Shown here: piece after piece, positions 1-9,466 of the stretch
Position numbering within the stretch: the stretch's first letter is position 1
Layout of the letters: every line of letters begins with the position of its first letter
Source: CAVOGJ01 sp963700865
Lineage (GTDB): Bacteria; Planctomycetota; Planctomycetia; Pirellulales; Pirellulaceae
Length of the DNA stretch: 64,000 bases
Reading direction: 5' to 3'
Assembly (NCBI GenBank): GCA_963700865.1
Contig: CAVOZC010000023.1
Coordinates: 124,001-188,000, forward strand
Position numbers and translations under genes: made by a program
Notes under the pieces: model-generated
Database searches by the model: none
Told to the model about the DNA's origin: nothing
What the model saw: the letters and a program-made list of their open reading frames with translations, nothing else

Positions 1-289
1 GGTGTCGGCCGACCTGCGTCAAGCCAAGGTCCACGTGTCAGTGATGGGAGATGAGACGAAGCAGGAGTTGAGCCTCCGCGGTTTGCAAAACTCGGCCGGC
101 TACCTGCAGCAAAAGGTGTCGAACCGAATCGATCTGCGATACACTCCGACCCTTAAATTTGTTCTCGATCGAGGAATCAAAAACGCCTTTGAGGTCACGC
201 GCATCCTCGACGAAGTGTTGCCCAAAGAACCCGCCGACGAGTCCGCGGAAACGGTGGACCTTGAACAGGATGATGCGGCAAGCCCGTAA
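1..289 (+). CDS. rbfA: Ribosome-binding factor A, C-terminal part (cut by window start)
   Basis: The reading frame is open at the left edge and ends at a TAA at 287-289, so only about the last 95 residues are visible. The segment beginning SADLRQAKVHVSVMGDE matches the beta-strand core of RbfA, and RIDLRYTPTLKFVLDRGI matches its conserved C-terminal half. RbfA binds the 30S subunit and helps mature the 5' end of 16S rRNA. The last 20 residues are an acidic tail. The start lies upstream of the window, where infB would be expected. Confidence 0.9.
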   Translation, partial: VSADLRQAKVHVSVMGDETKQELSLRGLQNSAGYLQQKVSNRIDLRYTPTLKFVLDRGIKNAFEVTRILDEVLPKEPADESAETVDLEQDDAASP

Positions 290-338
290 GCTGGCCGCCG
301 TTGACTTGTTCCACGTTCGTATGACCCTCTAGGGAAAC

Positions 339-1280
339 TTGACGAAGAAAGCATTTATGGCCATTTCGAATCGAGCCGATCGGATTGCTCACGTCTACAA
401 GATCCTCAAGAAGCACTATCAACCCGTGGCGGCTCCCCAGCGAACCGTACTGGAACACTTGCTCTACGCCTGCTGCCTGGATGGGGTGTCGTACGATAAA
501 GCCGATGTGGCTTTTCAGCGAATTCAAGAGATCTCGATCGATTGGAATGAGGTGCGGGTGACTTCCGCGGCTGAGATCGCCGAATCGATGGTCGGTTTTC
601 CGGAGCCGCGTCGCTCCGCCGCTAATCTCCGCCGCGTCCTGCAAAGTGTGTTCGAGTCGCAGTATTCGTTCGATCTGGAACATCTCAAGAAGCAAAACCT
701 GGGCAAGACCATCAAGGAACTCGAAAAGCATAGCGGAACCAGCCCCTTCGTCGTCAGTTATGTCACCCAGCACGCCCTGGGTGGTCATTCCATTCCTGTC
801 GATCGCGGCGCGCTGGATGTGATGTATATCAGCGAAGTGATTGATGAAAAGGAACGTGAGGCCGGTACCGTGCCCGGCCTGGAACGCGCTATTCCCAAGA
901 AGCAAGGCATCGAATTCGGATCGTTGCTGCATCAAATCGCAGCCGAGTTAGTAGCGACTCCGTTCTCGCCCGCCGTCCGCGCCACCCTGCTCGAGATCAA
1001 TCCGCAGGGCAAGGATCGTCTCCCGAAACGCAAGTCCCGGAAGAAACCGGCGGCGGCGAAGAAGTCCGAGGAGTCGGCGAAGCCGAAATTGGAGGCGCCG
1101 CCCGAAGTGAAGAAGACTGCCAAAAAAAAGCCGGCACCCGGCAAGCAGCCGCCCGTCGCGAAAAAATCCCCCAGTAAGAAAACGGCCAAATCGCCGCCCA
1201 AGAAAACCACCAAGAAACCTGCCGCCAAGACAGGTAAGAAAAGCCCCACGAAGCAACTGTCGAAACGCAAGCCACGTTAG
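339..1280 (+). CDS. Endonuclease III-like (HhH-GPD-type) protein with lysine-rich tail
   Basis: The protein has 313 residues. Residues about 20-215 resemble the helical EndoIII/HhH-GPD fold: an N-terminal helix bundle, then GGHSIPVDRGALD, which sits where glycosylases carry their GG...PVDT motif. I see no catalytic-lysine hairpin of the usual GVGPKTA type and no four-cysteine iron-sulfur loop, so enzyme activity is doubtful. From about residue 225 it is a low-complexity Lys/Pro/Ala tail (KKPAAAKK, KKTAKSPPKK) like histone H1, which would suit DNA or RNA binding. TTG at 339 follows AGGG with good spacing; an in-frame ATG at 357 is the alternative. It lies 49 bp behind rbfA and may share its transcript. 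The exact function is unknown. Confidence 0.7.
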   Translation: MTKKAFMAISNRADRIAHVYKILKKHYQPVAAPQRTVLEHLLYACCLDGVSYDKADVAFQRIQEISIDWNEVRVTSAAEIAESMVGFPEPRRSAANLRRVLQSVFESQYSFDLEHLKKQNLGKTIKELEKHSGTSPFVVSYVTQHALGGHSIPVDRGALDVMYISEVIDEKEREAGTVPGLERAIPKKQGIEFGSLLHQIAAELVATPFSPAVRATLLEINPQGKDRLPKRKSRKKPAAAKKSEESAKPKLEAPPEVKKTAKKKPAPGKQPPVAKKSPSKKTAKSPPKKTTKKPAAKTGKKSPTKQLSKRKPR

Positions 1281-1338
1281 TGCCGGCGCCCCGGGCTGCG
1301 CGTTTGTCACTCCGGGCCGCGGGGGCCACCCAGTCATC

Positions 1339-3659
1339 ATGCGCTCTATTCGCCTTTACCCGTCGCCGCGGATGGTCCTCCTTGTCGCTTGCTTGGCGAC
1401 TGTGGCTTCCGTGCTGCGGGGTCAGTCGTCGTGGCTCCCCGCGGAGGTGCCGTCCGACGAGGTCCTCGACGCGAGCCGCGAGGCGTTCCAGAACTCGATC
1501 CTCGCCTTCGAACGTGCTCAGCCCTTGGAACCCCTCCAGCCACAGCGGCCGCTGAGCGACGAGGAACAAGCGCGAGCCCGGTCGCTGGCGCTCTATGGCA
1601 CGGGGCGGCTCTACTTCCAGCGTGAGGAATACCTGCCAGCCCTTCGAGCCTATCAGCGCCTGGCAGTGGAATCCGACCGCCGAGTCACTGCTATGGGAAA
1701 TTGTGCCACTCACCTTCCACGTCGAGCACCAGGACGAGGCCATCCGCTATGCGATCCTGGCCAATGAACGGCAGCCGCGTGATCCGGAGATGATGTTGCA
1801 ATTGGCGCTCGTGCTGGTGAACCAGGGAGACCTGCCCCGCGCACGAAGGCTGCTCGGCTCGGCACTCCGTGTGCATCCCGAGCAGGATTTGCTGCATGTC
1901 GAACTCCAATTCGAGCAAGCGCGACTGTCACTGCTTGATGACGACGCCGCCGCAGCTGTGATCGCCGCCCGCGTTGTGCTGCAGGCACTCGAGCAGCCTG
2001 GCGATTTTCAGACGACGTCAGCCGAACTGCATGCCCAATTGGGGGAAGTGCCACTTGCCTTTGGGTTTCTGGCTGAGATCTTCTTTCGCCAGGGACTGGC
2101 TGACGAGTCGGCGCAGCGCCGTTGCGGGTTTGCATCAACACGTGAAACGGCCCGTGCTGCGACTCTATCATGACGCTCGTGTGGCTTGGCTGCGGTCGGA
2201 TGGAGCAACGGCCGAAGCAAAGCTGCAGCAGTATTTTGCCGAAGGTGAACAGCCGGGCGGCGAGGCGGCCTACGAACTGCTGGAAACATTGTTGACGCAG
2301 CGACTGGGTGAGGTTGCCGGCCGACGCGAACTGCACAAGCGATTAAATGGGCTGCTTGCCAGCCAGCCAGCCAATGACACGCTGGCCTTGTATGCCGCGC
2401 AAGCCAGCTTGGCCGATGGCGATGCCAAACAGGCCACGCTGCTGCTAGAGCCACTGATCGCCAGCGCAGCCGATGGCGAGCCTTTCCGGTTGATGCTGGG
2501 CGCCGCCATCGACCTTCGCGACGCGGCGGCGATCCCTGTACTGGTGGGCCAGGCCCTGGATCGGCTCGGCAGCCTGCGGCCGCTGGAGGTGGAAATCGAG
2601 CGACTATGCCAGGACGCGCCGCTGCTCGATCGAGTGCTGCTGGAAGCCGAGACGCGGCGGGCCGACAAAAGACGCCCCATGTTGGCGCGTGAGGCGGTCG
2701 CCAGTGGATTGGTCTGCCTCGCCGCCCAGCGGCTTGAACAGGCCGATCGATTCGCCGCCTTCGCCTTTTCCACCGCGGACGCGGGTCAGCCGCGAGATCC
2801 ATTGAAACGGCTGTGGGCCGAAGAGTGCTACCTTGCCGACGACTTTCCGGCCGCGATTCGCTGGCTGCGGGAACTCGTCGCCGGCGCCGATGAGGATGCG
2901 CCGGTAGCGGCCTGGCACGACATGTTGGCCGCTGCCCTGCAACTGGATGGGCAGATCGATGCGGCCCTGGAGGTGATCGATCGAGCGCTGGAAGCCGAAC
3001 CCGATTCCGCCGCCTTGCAACTGCGTCGTGCCCTGATTCTGGCCCATGCCAAACGCTGGGACGAAGCCAGCGACGCCTACCAAGCGATCGTGACCATGTT
3101 CGGCGAAGACTACGACTCGGAGGTCAACCGCGAGGTCGTGAAGATCGCCAAAACGTATCTTTCCGCGCTGCTCGTCGAACGGGGTAGCGTCGACAGGGCG
3201 ATCGAATTGCTCCAGCAGGTGCTTGACGAATATCCCGCGGACGTCGCGGCGGGGAACGATCTTGGATACCTGTGGGCGGACCAGAACGTACACCTGCAGC
3301 TTGCACTGCGGATGACGCAGGCGGCGGTCGCCGCGGAGCCCGACAACGTGGCCTACCTCGACAGCCTTGCCTGGGTCTACTTTCGGTTGGGCCGCCCTGC
3401 GGAATCGCTGCCGCTTTTGGTCAAGGCTACCCGTCAGGAGGAGCAGGATGCGGTGATCCTCGATCATCTCGGGGACGTGTACGCAGCCCTTCAGGATCAG
3501 CCGAAGGCGGTGGACGCCTGGATGCGCGCGGCCTCCGTTGCCGAGGCGCGTGACGACGCGGAACAAGCTGAGGCGATCCGGCACAAGGCGCACGGAGGCT
3601 TTCCGGCCGTTTCGCTGCCAGAGGGTGCCCAGCAGATTCCCGGAAGAGATGCGGAGTAG
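1339..3659 (+). CDS. TPR-repeat protein, exported, with two frameshifts
   Basis: The protein is read in three frames: 1339 to about 1658, then about 1659-2117, then about 2118-3659. Each segment continues the same tetratricopeptide pattern. In both joins the frame is restored by adding one G to a CAGCGCC string, giving CAG CGC GCC. The repaired product is about 770 residues. It starts with a hydrophobic segment (MVLLVACLATVASVL) that looks like a signal peptide. Repeated TPR helices follow, for example DEAIRYAILANERQPRDP near the start and NVAYLDSLAWVYFRLGRP near the end. Such proteins are scaffolds for protein-protein contacts. yebC follows 4 bp after its stop. I treat the shifts as likely sequence errors; a real pseudogene is possible. 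Confidence 0.72.
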
Positions 3660-3663
3660 TGGT

Positions 3664-4416
3664 ATGGCGGGCCATTCGCATTGGGCGGGGATCAAGCATA
3701 AGAAGGCGCTGATTGACAATAAGCGTGGCAAGATCTGGAGCAAGATCTCCAAGGCACTCATGGTCGCCGCCAGAATGGGAGGCGGTGATCCAGCCAGCAA
3801 CCCTCGCTTGCGCGTACCGCTCGCCGATGCCCGGGCCGCCCGCATGCCCAAGGACAATATCGAGCGGGCCATCAAGAAAGGGACGGGGGAACTTGATGGT
3901 GGCGATATGGAGGAAATTGTCTACGAAGGCTACGGTCCGGCCGGGGTCGCCGTGATGTGCGAAATCATGACCGACAATCGCAACCGCACCGCGCCGGAAA
4001 TCCGAAAACTTTTTGAATTGCACGGTGGCAAGATGGGGAACACGAATTGCGTTTCCTATCTCTTCGAACGCAAGGGCCTGCTCGTCGTCCCCTGCGAGGC
4101 GATCACGGAAGACGCGCTGATGGAACTGGCGCTCGAAGCGGGCGCCGACGATATCCGGCGCGAGGGGGACGGGTTTGAGATTACTTGCGACCCCGAGAGG
4201 TATGCTGACTTGCTTGAACAATTGGAACGGAAAACGATTGAGCCAACCCTGAAGCAGATCACACGCATTCCGACCAATACTGTCGAACTCGATGTGGCTG
4301 ACGGCCGGCAGGTCCTCAAGTTGATGGAGGCATTGGACGATCACGATGACGTGCAAAACGTCTCGGCCAACTTCCAGCTCTCGGACGAGGCGGTGGCCCA
4401 GATCGAAGCCGACTGA
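3664..4416 (+). CDS. yebC: YebC/PmpR family regulator (TACO1-like)
   Basis: The protein has 250 residues, the normal family length. It opens with the diagnostic MAGHSHWAGIKHKKALIDNK and keeps KGKIWSK-type and NTNCVSYLFERKG blocks of the three-domain YebC fold. Members have been described as DNA-binding regulators and, more recently, as translation factors that relieve ribosome stalling at proline runs. The ATG at 3664 is chosen because the family motif begins there; the open frame upstream overlaps the TPR gene and is not used. It follows that gene by 4 bp, so co-transcription is likely. Confidence 0.95.
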   Translation: MAGHSHWAGIKHKKALIDNKRGKIWSKISKALMVAARMGGGDPASNPRLRVPLADARAARMPKDNIERAIKKGTGELDGGDMEEIVYEGYGPAGVAVMCEIMTDNRNRTAPEIRKLFELHGGKMGNTNCVSYLFERKGLLVVPCEAITEDALMELALEAGADDIRREGDGFEITCDPERYADLLEQLERKTIEPTLKQITRIPTNTVELDVADGRQVLKLMEALDDHDDVQNVSANFQLSDEAVAQIEAD

Positions 4417-4616
4417 CCCGCGTGGTTGACAAGCTGCTTCGATCCAAACCGCTTCTGGCTGCGTCGATCGTTTTTGCGTGGGCAGGCAAGAGTCGCGTTC
4501 AGCCGACGGGAACCGCCGCCGACGCGGGCGTTCCCCGTGGCACGCCGCGGCGGAAATCGTGCGAGAAAGGCGGGCGAATTTCAGGACGCGTCCCTGGTGG
4601 GCCGGAGCGAGGCGGC

Positions 4617-5255
4617 TCAGGCGGCATTCAGCCGATCCATGGCTTGCTGGATTTGCCGAACGAATTCCGGCCGGTCGGCCCGTTTCACATCCGCCGGGAT
4701 ATAGATGGGCTCGCCGGCCCGGAGCGTCACTTTGGAGAATGGCTTGGGAATCGTGAGGTGGGTCCAGTTGCCGGGCACCCGCCAGCTGTTGTGACAGACG
4801 AAGGCGGTGGGAACGATGCCGCTGCCCGTTTTCGCCGCCAGGAAAATGATGCCTTCGCTGACTTCGCGAAAGGGGCCTCGCGGGCCGTCCGGGGTGATGA
4901 CGATACTGTGATCCCGGGCCACGGCGATCAGTTCACGCAGCGCTTCCTGCCCTCCCGCGCTCGACGATCCGCGGACGATCGGCATACCGATCGATTTCAG
5001 GACCGACGCCACGAACGAACCGTCCCGATGACGGCTGGTCAGGGCTACCATGCGAACCTGTTTGCCTCCAAAGGCCGCCACCAGCATCGAGTCATGCCAG
5101 ACCGAGTAGAGGAATCGCTGCTCGTCCCGGCGATCGTAGGGATCGCTGCCGGGCACTGCTTCGGTGGTCTTTCGCAAGGTCGAAAAGAGCGACCACATGG
5201 CGGCAGCAAATAGCATCCCCGCGACCTGCACGAGTAGCGTACTGCGTATTTTCAC
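4617..5255 (-). CDS. Lysophospholipid acyltransferase family protein (DUF374)
   Basis: The protein has 212 residues, with one N-terminal hydrophobic segment (VAGMLFAAAMWSLF) that anchors it to the membrane. YSVWHDSMLVAAF carries the His-Asp pair of the acyltransferase site. ITPDGPRGPFREVSEG is the hallmark substrate-binding block of DUF374, a branch of the LpxL/PlsC-like acyltransferases. It probably transfers an acyl chain to a lipid A-like or phospholipid acceptor at the inner membrane. The gene is convergent with yebC. The roughly 200 bp between them hold nothing I recognise. Confidence 0.85.
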   Translation of the reverse strand: MKIRSTLLVQVAGMLFAAAMWSLFSTLRKTTEAVPGSDPYDRRDEQRFLYSVWHDSMLVAAFGGKQVRMVALTSRHRDGSFVASVLKSIGMPIVRGSSSAGGQEALRELIAVARDHSIVITPDGPRGPFREVSEGIIFLAAKTGSGIVPTAFVCHNSWRVPGNWTHLTIPKPFSKVTLRAGEPIYIPADVKRADRPEFVRQIQQAMDRLNAA

Positions 5256-5298
5256 GGTGGTTTCTCATGTTCGATGGGATGATGCCAAGCAATGCATG

Positions 5299-7011
5299 TT
5301 AGTCGACGCCTTTGTGTTTGACTTGTTCCCAGTAGGTGTCAAAGTCAAACTCGGGACTGTTATCCAGGTCGTGGCAGGTGTAGCAGGTGTTTTTTCTTGC
5401 CTCTTCCACGGTCAATCGCATCTGCTGCCGCAGCTCCTCTCGTTCGGCGTCGCTCACCTCGATCTCCTCACTTTCCACCGCCACATGTTGCGAGCCTGGC
5501 CCGTGACAGTTTTCGCAACCATTGGCATGCAACAAGGTGTCGGCCAGGGAGAGATACCCGGATTGATAGGGAAAGTATTCTTGCGGGTTCCAACCGGTCA
5601 CGTGGCATGACAGGCACTCGGGATCGAAATGGCGGGGAATCGACCCGCGACTATTCGGCGGCTTGACCAGCGACTCGGTCGCGTGATGGTGCGGTGTGGA
5701 TTCGAAGACTTCAAACGCCGTCGTGTGGCACTCGCCACATTTCTCGTATCCGACAAATGTGTGCCCCGAGGCGTGTTTGACGGGTCGAATCCCCAGGCCG
5801 GCCAGTCCGTGAATTTCCAGCTGCTTCTGGTAGTCGGCGAAAATCTCCATCACTTCTGGTGAGTCTGGGAAGCGAGCATCCAGCACGACCCGCTCGTAGC
5901 GCACCGGTTGTTGCGGATTGTCAAACACACCCACCAGCCCCACATACATCCCCTTCGTGCCGACCTGGACGATCGAAGCGGTCGATCCTGGGACGCGCTC
6001 CGGTTCGAGCGTCGGCTCGCCCTCGCCGCCAGCCGTGACGACAAGGTCGAAGGCGTCGGGAAAACGCGCCACCCATTGCCGCGTTTCCTCCACGGATCCA
6101 TGAGCCAGCAGGACTCGATAATTCGCGTTCCTTAATTTCGGAATCGTTTCGGCCAGCGCCTCGAAAGGATCGCGAAACGCGATTTCCGAATGATCGCGAT
6201 TGATCTTTTTCAGCTCGGCAGCACCCAGGACAGCCGTAATGCCAATACGTTGTCCGCCAACATTGATCAGCTGGAACGGGGCATTCAACTCAAAAATGTC
6301 AGCATTCGCACAGACGAAACGTCCCTCGCTCAGCGGTGCGAGTAAACCGTCCAGTGATAGACGCAAGTCGTCAGGACCCAGTCCGATGGCCGCGTAATCC
6401 AACTTGCGCAAAATCTCCGCGGTCCGTTGAAACTTGATCTCGGCTTGCTTGCCAAAACGCCGAATCTGGTTCCCCACGTCAAGGGCCACCACATTCCAAC
6501 CCGTGTCCCGCAGTAGCTGGATGAACGTGTGACGGCGGCTGAGCCCTCCCTTGGCATTCTCCAGGCCGGTGCAACCACAAGGCTCGATATAGCCGTGCTG
6601 CCTGCCCGTCAGGAAGAAAACAAATTTCGGTCGACCCCATTGTTCCCGCAACTTCCGCACGTAAGTCGCCGCATCGACCGCGGGACGTACCGACGTTGGC
6701 GCTGATCCGGCCTCTCCGCTCTTTTGCGATGAGTCCTCGTCGTAGACGGCCAGGCGAACCCCCGGTGAGAGAGCGGGGGGATTGTCTCCCAAGCGGAACT
6801 GCACTTGGGCCGGTTCGACCCGCGGGGGCGAAGCGAGCGGGTTGCTTCCGTCACCTCGACCGGGATCGGCGGTGGGATGGGGTGCCTGGGCCTGGGCCAA
6901 CCGTGCGGCCGCGAAGGGCTGCCCGACGAGTCCGCAGGCCAGGACGACGAGTGTCGTCAAGCTGCCGCCCAGCCAAACGGCCCGACGCCGGGTTAATCGG
7001 TGATAGCGCAC
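5299..7011 (-). CDS. Tetraheme cytochrome c554-like protein fused to a UshA-like metallophosphatase domain
   Basis: GTG at 7011 is chosen because an AGGAG lies 7 nt upstream and a signal peptide follows (RRRAVWLGGSLTTLVVLACG). This gives 570 residues. The first half resembles the UshA/5'-nucleotidase metallophosphoesterase fold and has the block GYIEPCGCTGLENAKGG seen in planctomycete members. Its usual metal ligands look incomplete. The second half carries four CxxCH heme sites (CGECH, CLSCH, CENCH, CYTCH, roughly residues 425, 466, 499 and 543), as in cytochrome c554-type domains. The product should be periplasmic and redox-active. The frame stays open to 7200, but that extension has no secretory character. 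Confidence 0.85.
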   Translation of the reverse strand: MRYHRLTRRRAVWLGGSLTTLVVLACGLVGQPFAAARLAQAQAPHPTADPGRGDGSNPLASPPRVEPAQVQFRLGDNPPALSPGVRLAVYDEDSSQKSGEAGSAPTSVRPAVDAATYVRKLREQWGRPKFVFFLTGRQHGYIEPCGCTGLENAKGGLSRRHTFIQLLRDTGWNVVALDVGNQIRRFGKQAEIKFQRTAEILRKLDYAAIGLGPDDLRLSLDGLLAPLSEGRFVCANADIFELNAPFQLINVGGQRIGITAVLGAAELKKINRDHSEIAFRDPFEALAETIPKLRNANYRVLLAHGSVEETRQWVARFPDAFDLVVTAGGEGEPTLEPERVPGSTASIVQVGTKGMYVGLVGVFDNPQQPVRYERVVLDARFPDSPEVMEIFADYQKQLEIHGLAGLGIRPVKHASGHTFVGYEKCGECHTTAFEVFESTPHHHATESLVKPPNSRGSIPRHFDPECLSCHVTGWNPQEYFPYQSGYLSLADTLLHANGCENCHGPGSQHVAVESEEIEVSDAEREELRQQMRLTVEEARKNTCYTCHDLDNSPEFDFDTYWEQVKHKGVD

Positions 7012-7231
7012 AAAACGACTCCTGAATGGTGCGTAGACGTAGAGCGATCCTGGGGAAAACGACGCGCTCCGTCGAATTGTAGCAAACGGGCCGGGCCGAG
7101 TCGGTAGAGATTTTCGACAAAGGCTCCTCCGATTTTGCAGCGAGCCTGCTGCGAGCAAACTGGGCTTCGCCACGTCGTGATCCTGTCGCCGAGCTGGCAA
7201 GAGCTTGGGGCGACGGGGATTTTATGGGGAG

Positions 7232-7255
7232 CGACCAACGTCTGGCGACTTCGGC
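7232..7255. repeat. Intergenic repeat motif, copy 1
   Basis: This 24-base stretch contains the core GGCGACTTCGGC and matches 14579-14602 at 22 of 24 positions. A shorter core copy lies at 21453-21464. All three are in non-coding gaps. It sits in the 295 bp gap between the cytochrome gene start and the DUF1573 gene end. No function is known from the sequence alone. Confidence 0.5.
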
Positions 7256-7306
7256 GACGTCGTGATCCTTCGCGTGCCCGCCCAGGAACGCAGGTGCCTG
7301 GAACGA

Positions 7307-8491
7307 TCAATCGATCACCATAAAGCGAACATCCCATCCCAGCTCCTTGGCATCCGGATGGTTCGTGTGCAGCGTAATCCGGGCCAGCGGATGTTCCTCA
7401 CCCCCCGAGTAGTTGACCGAACGGACGCCCGCAGGAATGCGAACTTCCAAGGGAATCATCCGCACGACTCCGCCCCGTAGGGAACGCGGTTCGTCCCAGG
7501 TGACCTGAAAGATATCCGGCGGGTCGGTGGTCACGCTCTCGATGGCAAACTCGCGTGCGTGCGGGCCTTTGACGGTCAAGAAGAGCTTCCGCGCCAGTCC
7601 CGCCTCACGGCGTACCGGTCCCAACCGCAACTGGTTGGTCGTATCGTTATAACTGCTGCCTGTTAAGGAGACATCGCCGGTAACTCGTGCGCGAATCGGC
7701 ACATCAATCACCCCCGATCGGCTGGCGGTCGTGACCAATTCCAGCAACTGTCGGACGGGGCCCAGCGGCAGGCCCGGCTTCATGCGGACCTGGCAAGCCA
7801 AGGCGGCCAGGGCGCCTTGCTCCCGCGCCAGCGGGTCGACTTCCGACGGTGCGTAGGTGAATTCGAAGAAGTCCGCAAGCTCCTGATTGACCCACCGGTG
7901 CTCGATAATGTCCAGCTCCGTATCCTTAAATCCATACAACATGAACTTGGCCGTCCGCTCGTCGCGGATGGTGACGTCGCTGAATGCCACATCGGCAGGG
8001 ACGGCTTGCACGATTTGCAGGACTCGTCCATACACCGACAGCAGGATGCTGGGGCGGAAATCGTTGCTCGTATTGATGGTGGCACTCTGCCGAAACTCGG
8101 TGTCGAGGCTGCGGGCGGTCCATTCCAGCGTGACCTCGCCCGTACCGCCCGGTGCAATGGTATCGGACTTGAGTTTGCCGACCGCACATTTACACGTGGT
8201 ACTCCCGACGTCGAGTTTCAGGGGTAGCGTCGAGTGGTTGCAGATTTGAAAGGTATGGCTCCGCGTTTCCCCACGATCCATCACCCCGAAATCATACGAT
8301 TCGCCGTCGACCACTTCGATCAGCTGGGGCGGCGGTTTTCGATCAACAGCCGCGACGTAGTCCGCCGAGCCGCGGTCAGCCGCGATCCAGGCGAAATCCG
8401 GACCCGGGTCGGCATAGGAGAAAAACGCGGCGCCATAGCCGACTGCCAGGCCGCCGACCAACGAAGCACACGTGACCAGGATGGTTTTCAA
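7307..8491 (-). CDS. DUF1573 domain protein, membrane-anchored or exported
   Basis: The protein has about 394 residues from TTG 8491. The N-terminal hydrophobic stretch TILVTCASLVGGLAVGYGAAFF follows directly and GGAG stands 9 nt upstream. An ATG at 8569 gives 26 extra residues without a ribosome site. Residues about 60-135 form the DUF1573 Ig-like domain: YDFGVMDRGETRSHTFQ, then the Cys motif TTCKCAVG, then APGGTGEV. The rest continues as beta-rich Ig-like sequence. DUF1573 proteins are exported and of unknown role. It is upstream of and co-directional with the multiheme cytochrome, which suggests a shared periplasmic setting. Confidence 0.8.
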   Translation of the reverse strand: MKTILVTCASLVGGLAVGYGAAFFSYADPGPDFAWIAADRGSADYVAAVDRKPPPQLIEVVDGESYDFGVMDRGETRSHTFQICNHSTLPLKLDVGSTTCKCAVGKLKSDTIAPGGTGEVTLEWTARSLDTEFRQSATINTSNDFRPSILLSVYGRVLQIVQAVPADVAFSDVTIRDERTAKFMLYGFKDTELDIIEHRWVNQELADFFEFTYAPSEVDPLAREQGALAALACQVRMKPGLPLGPVRQLLELVTTASRSGVIDVPIRARVTGDVSLTGSSYNDTTNQLRLGPVRREAGLARKLFLTVKGPHAREFAIESVTTDPPDIFQVTWDEPRSLRGGVVRMIPLEVRIPAGVRSVNYSGGEEHPLARITLHTNHPDAKELGWDVRFMVID

Positions 8492-8612
8492 CGCGGTCAA
8501 CTCCGATTCGCAAGATGCGGGTTTCTCACGGAAGCCGCCGCTCGCAAGCGATACCGGCGACACCGCCATGGTTGAATTTAACAGATGTTATTGTGACAGG
8601 ATGCGGCGCGAC

Positions 8613-9182
8613 TTACAAAGTGCCGCCCGGGTTCCGAGCCGCCTCGGCCACCAGTCGCTGGTGGCGATAGGCGTCCCGGGCTTGGTCAAAAAATGCGTGG
8701 TAGTCGGCCCGACGGTAGTCCGGATAGGTCCATTCCCAGGGTGACCATCCGCCGCGCCGATAGCGGAGTGTGATCTCCGCGAAAATCCCTTTCCCCACGT
8801 AGATGCGATGCGCGTGGTCCTTGGTCGACGCCAGGATCAATTTACTCTCGGTCAGGTAGCCCGGATCGAGATTGAGTGGCCGTCTCTCCGGCACCTCGAC
8901 CGCCGCCGCGTAGGTCCTCTCCGCACCGTTCGTCGCCAGCTTGATGTCTGGCAAGCTCGCCGGATCGATGAGTCGCTTCATGGCGAAGAACATCTTCCAG
9001 AGCGGGCCCCCCATCGAGGCATCGTAATAACCGGTTTCTGTAAAGCAAAATCTTGGGCTTTTAAGGAGGGTTGCCCCCCACTGGGACTCTGCCCAGTCCT
9101 GTGTCCAGTCGAACGCCGACTCGTGTCGGCTGAAGGCCGCGAGAATCAGTAGCACATTGGAGATCGGCCCAGGCGTTCCCAT
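8613..9182 (-). CDS. DUF4416 family protein
   Basis: The protein has 189 residues from ATG 9182, where the family's usual opening (MGTPGPISNVLLILAAFSR) begins. The open frame extends 13 residues further but without family signal. Conserved-looking blocks are FCFTETGYYDASMGGPLWKMFFAM and LNLDPGYLTESKLILASTKDHAHRIY (shortened here to LDPGYLTESKLILAST), followed by an aromatic C-terminal region. DUF4416 proteins are cytosolic and of unknown function. The gene lies downstream of the divergent gap that precedes the surface-protein array. Confidence 0.82.
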   Translation of the reverse strand: MGTPGPISNVLLILAAFSRHESAFDWTQDWAESQWGATLLKSPRFCFTETGYYDASMGGPLWKMFFAMKRLIDPASLPDIKLATNGAERTYAAAVEVPERRPLNLDPGYLTESKLILASTKDHAHRIYVGKGIFAEITLRYRRGGWSPWEWTYPDYRRADYHAFFDQARDAYRHQRLVAEAARNPGGTL

Positions 9183-9466
9183 CCGGCCATCGTAGCAGTC
9201 GGCAGCCGACGCGAAAAGCAATGTGGGGGCCCATGGTCGAGCGGGTCAAGGCCGAGAGGGGCGTTTGGATACGCGTGGTTGAGACGCCGTTGGTGTGGTT
9301 CGCTGTTCGCCGGGGGAGTTATTGGCCAGGCAAGAAATGCCGTTTCCATTTTGCTGGTTAGAAATTGGTCGTTTGGTATACTGGGAGCTTGTCCCGGCTG
9401 CGGATGATTGTGCAGGATTGCGCTGCATCGCGTTGGCCTGAATGCTACTTACAAAGCGAGATCGAA

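Noticed and set aside
2604..3875. Long minus-strand ORF opposite the TPR gene
   Set aside because: It is antisense to the TPR frame, which has clear repeat signal; the minus-strand protein shows no domain.
4422..5213. Plus-strand ORF across the DUF374 gene
   Set aside because: The opposite strand carries the conserved acyltransferase motifs.
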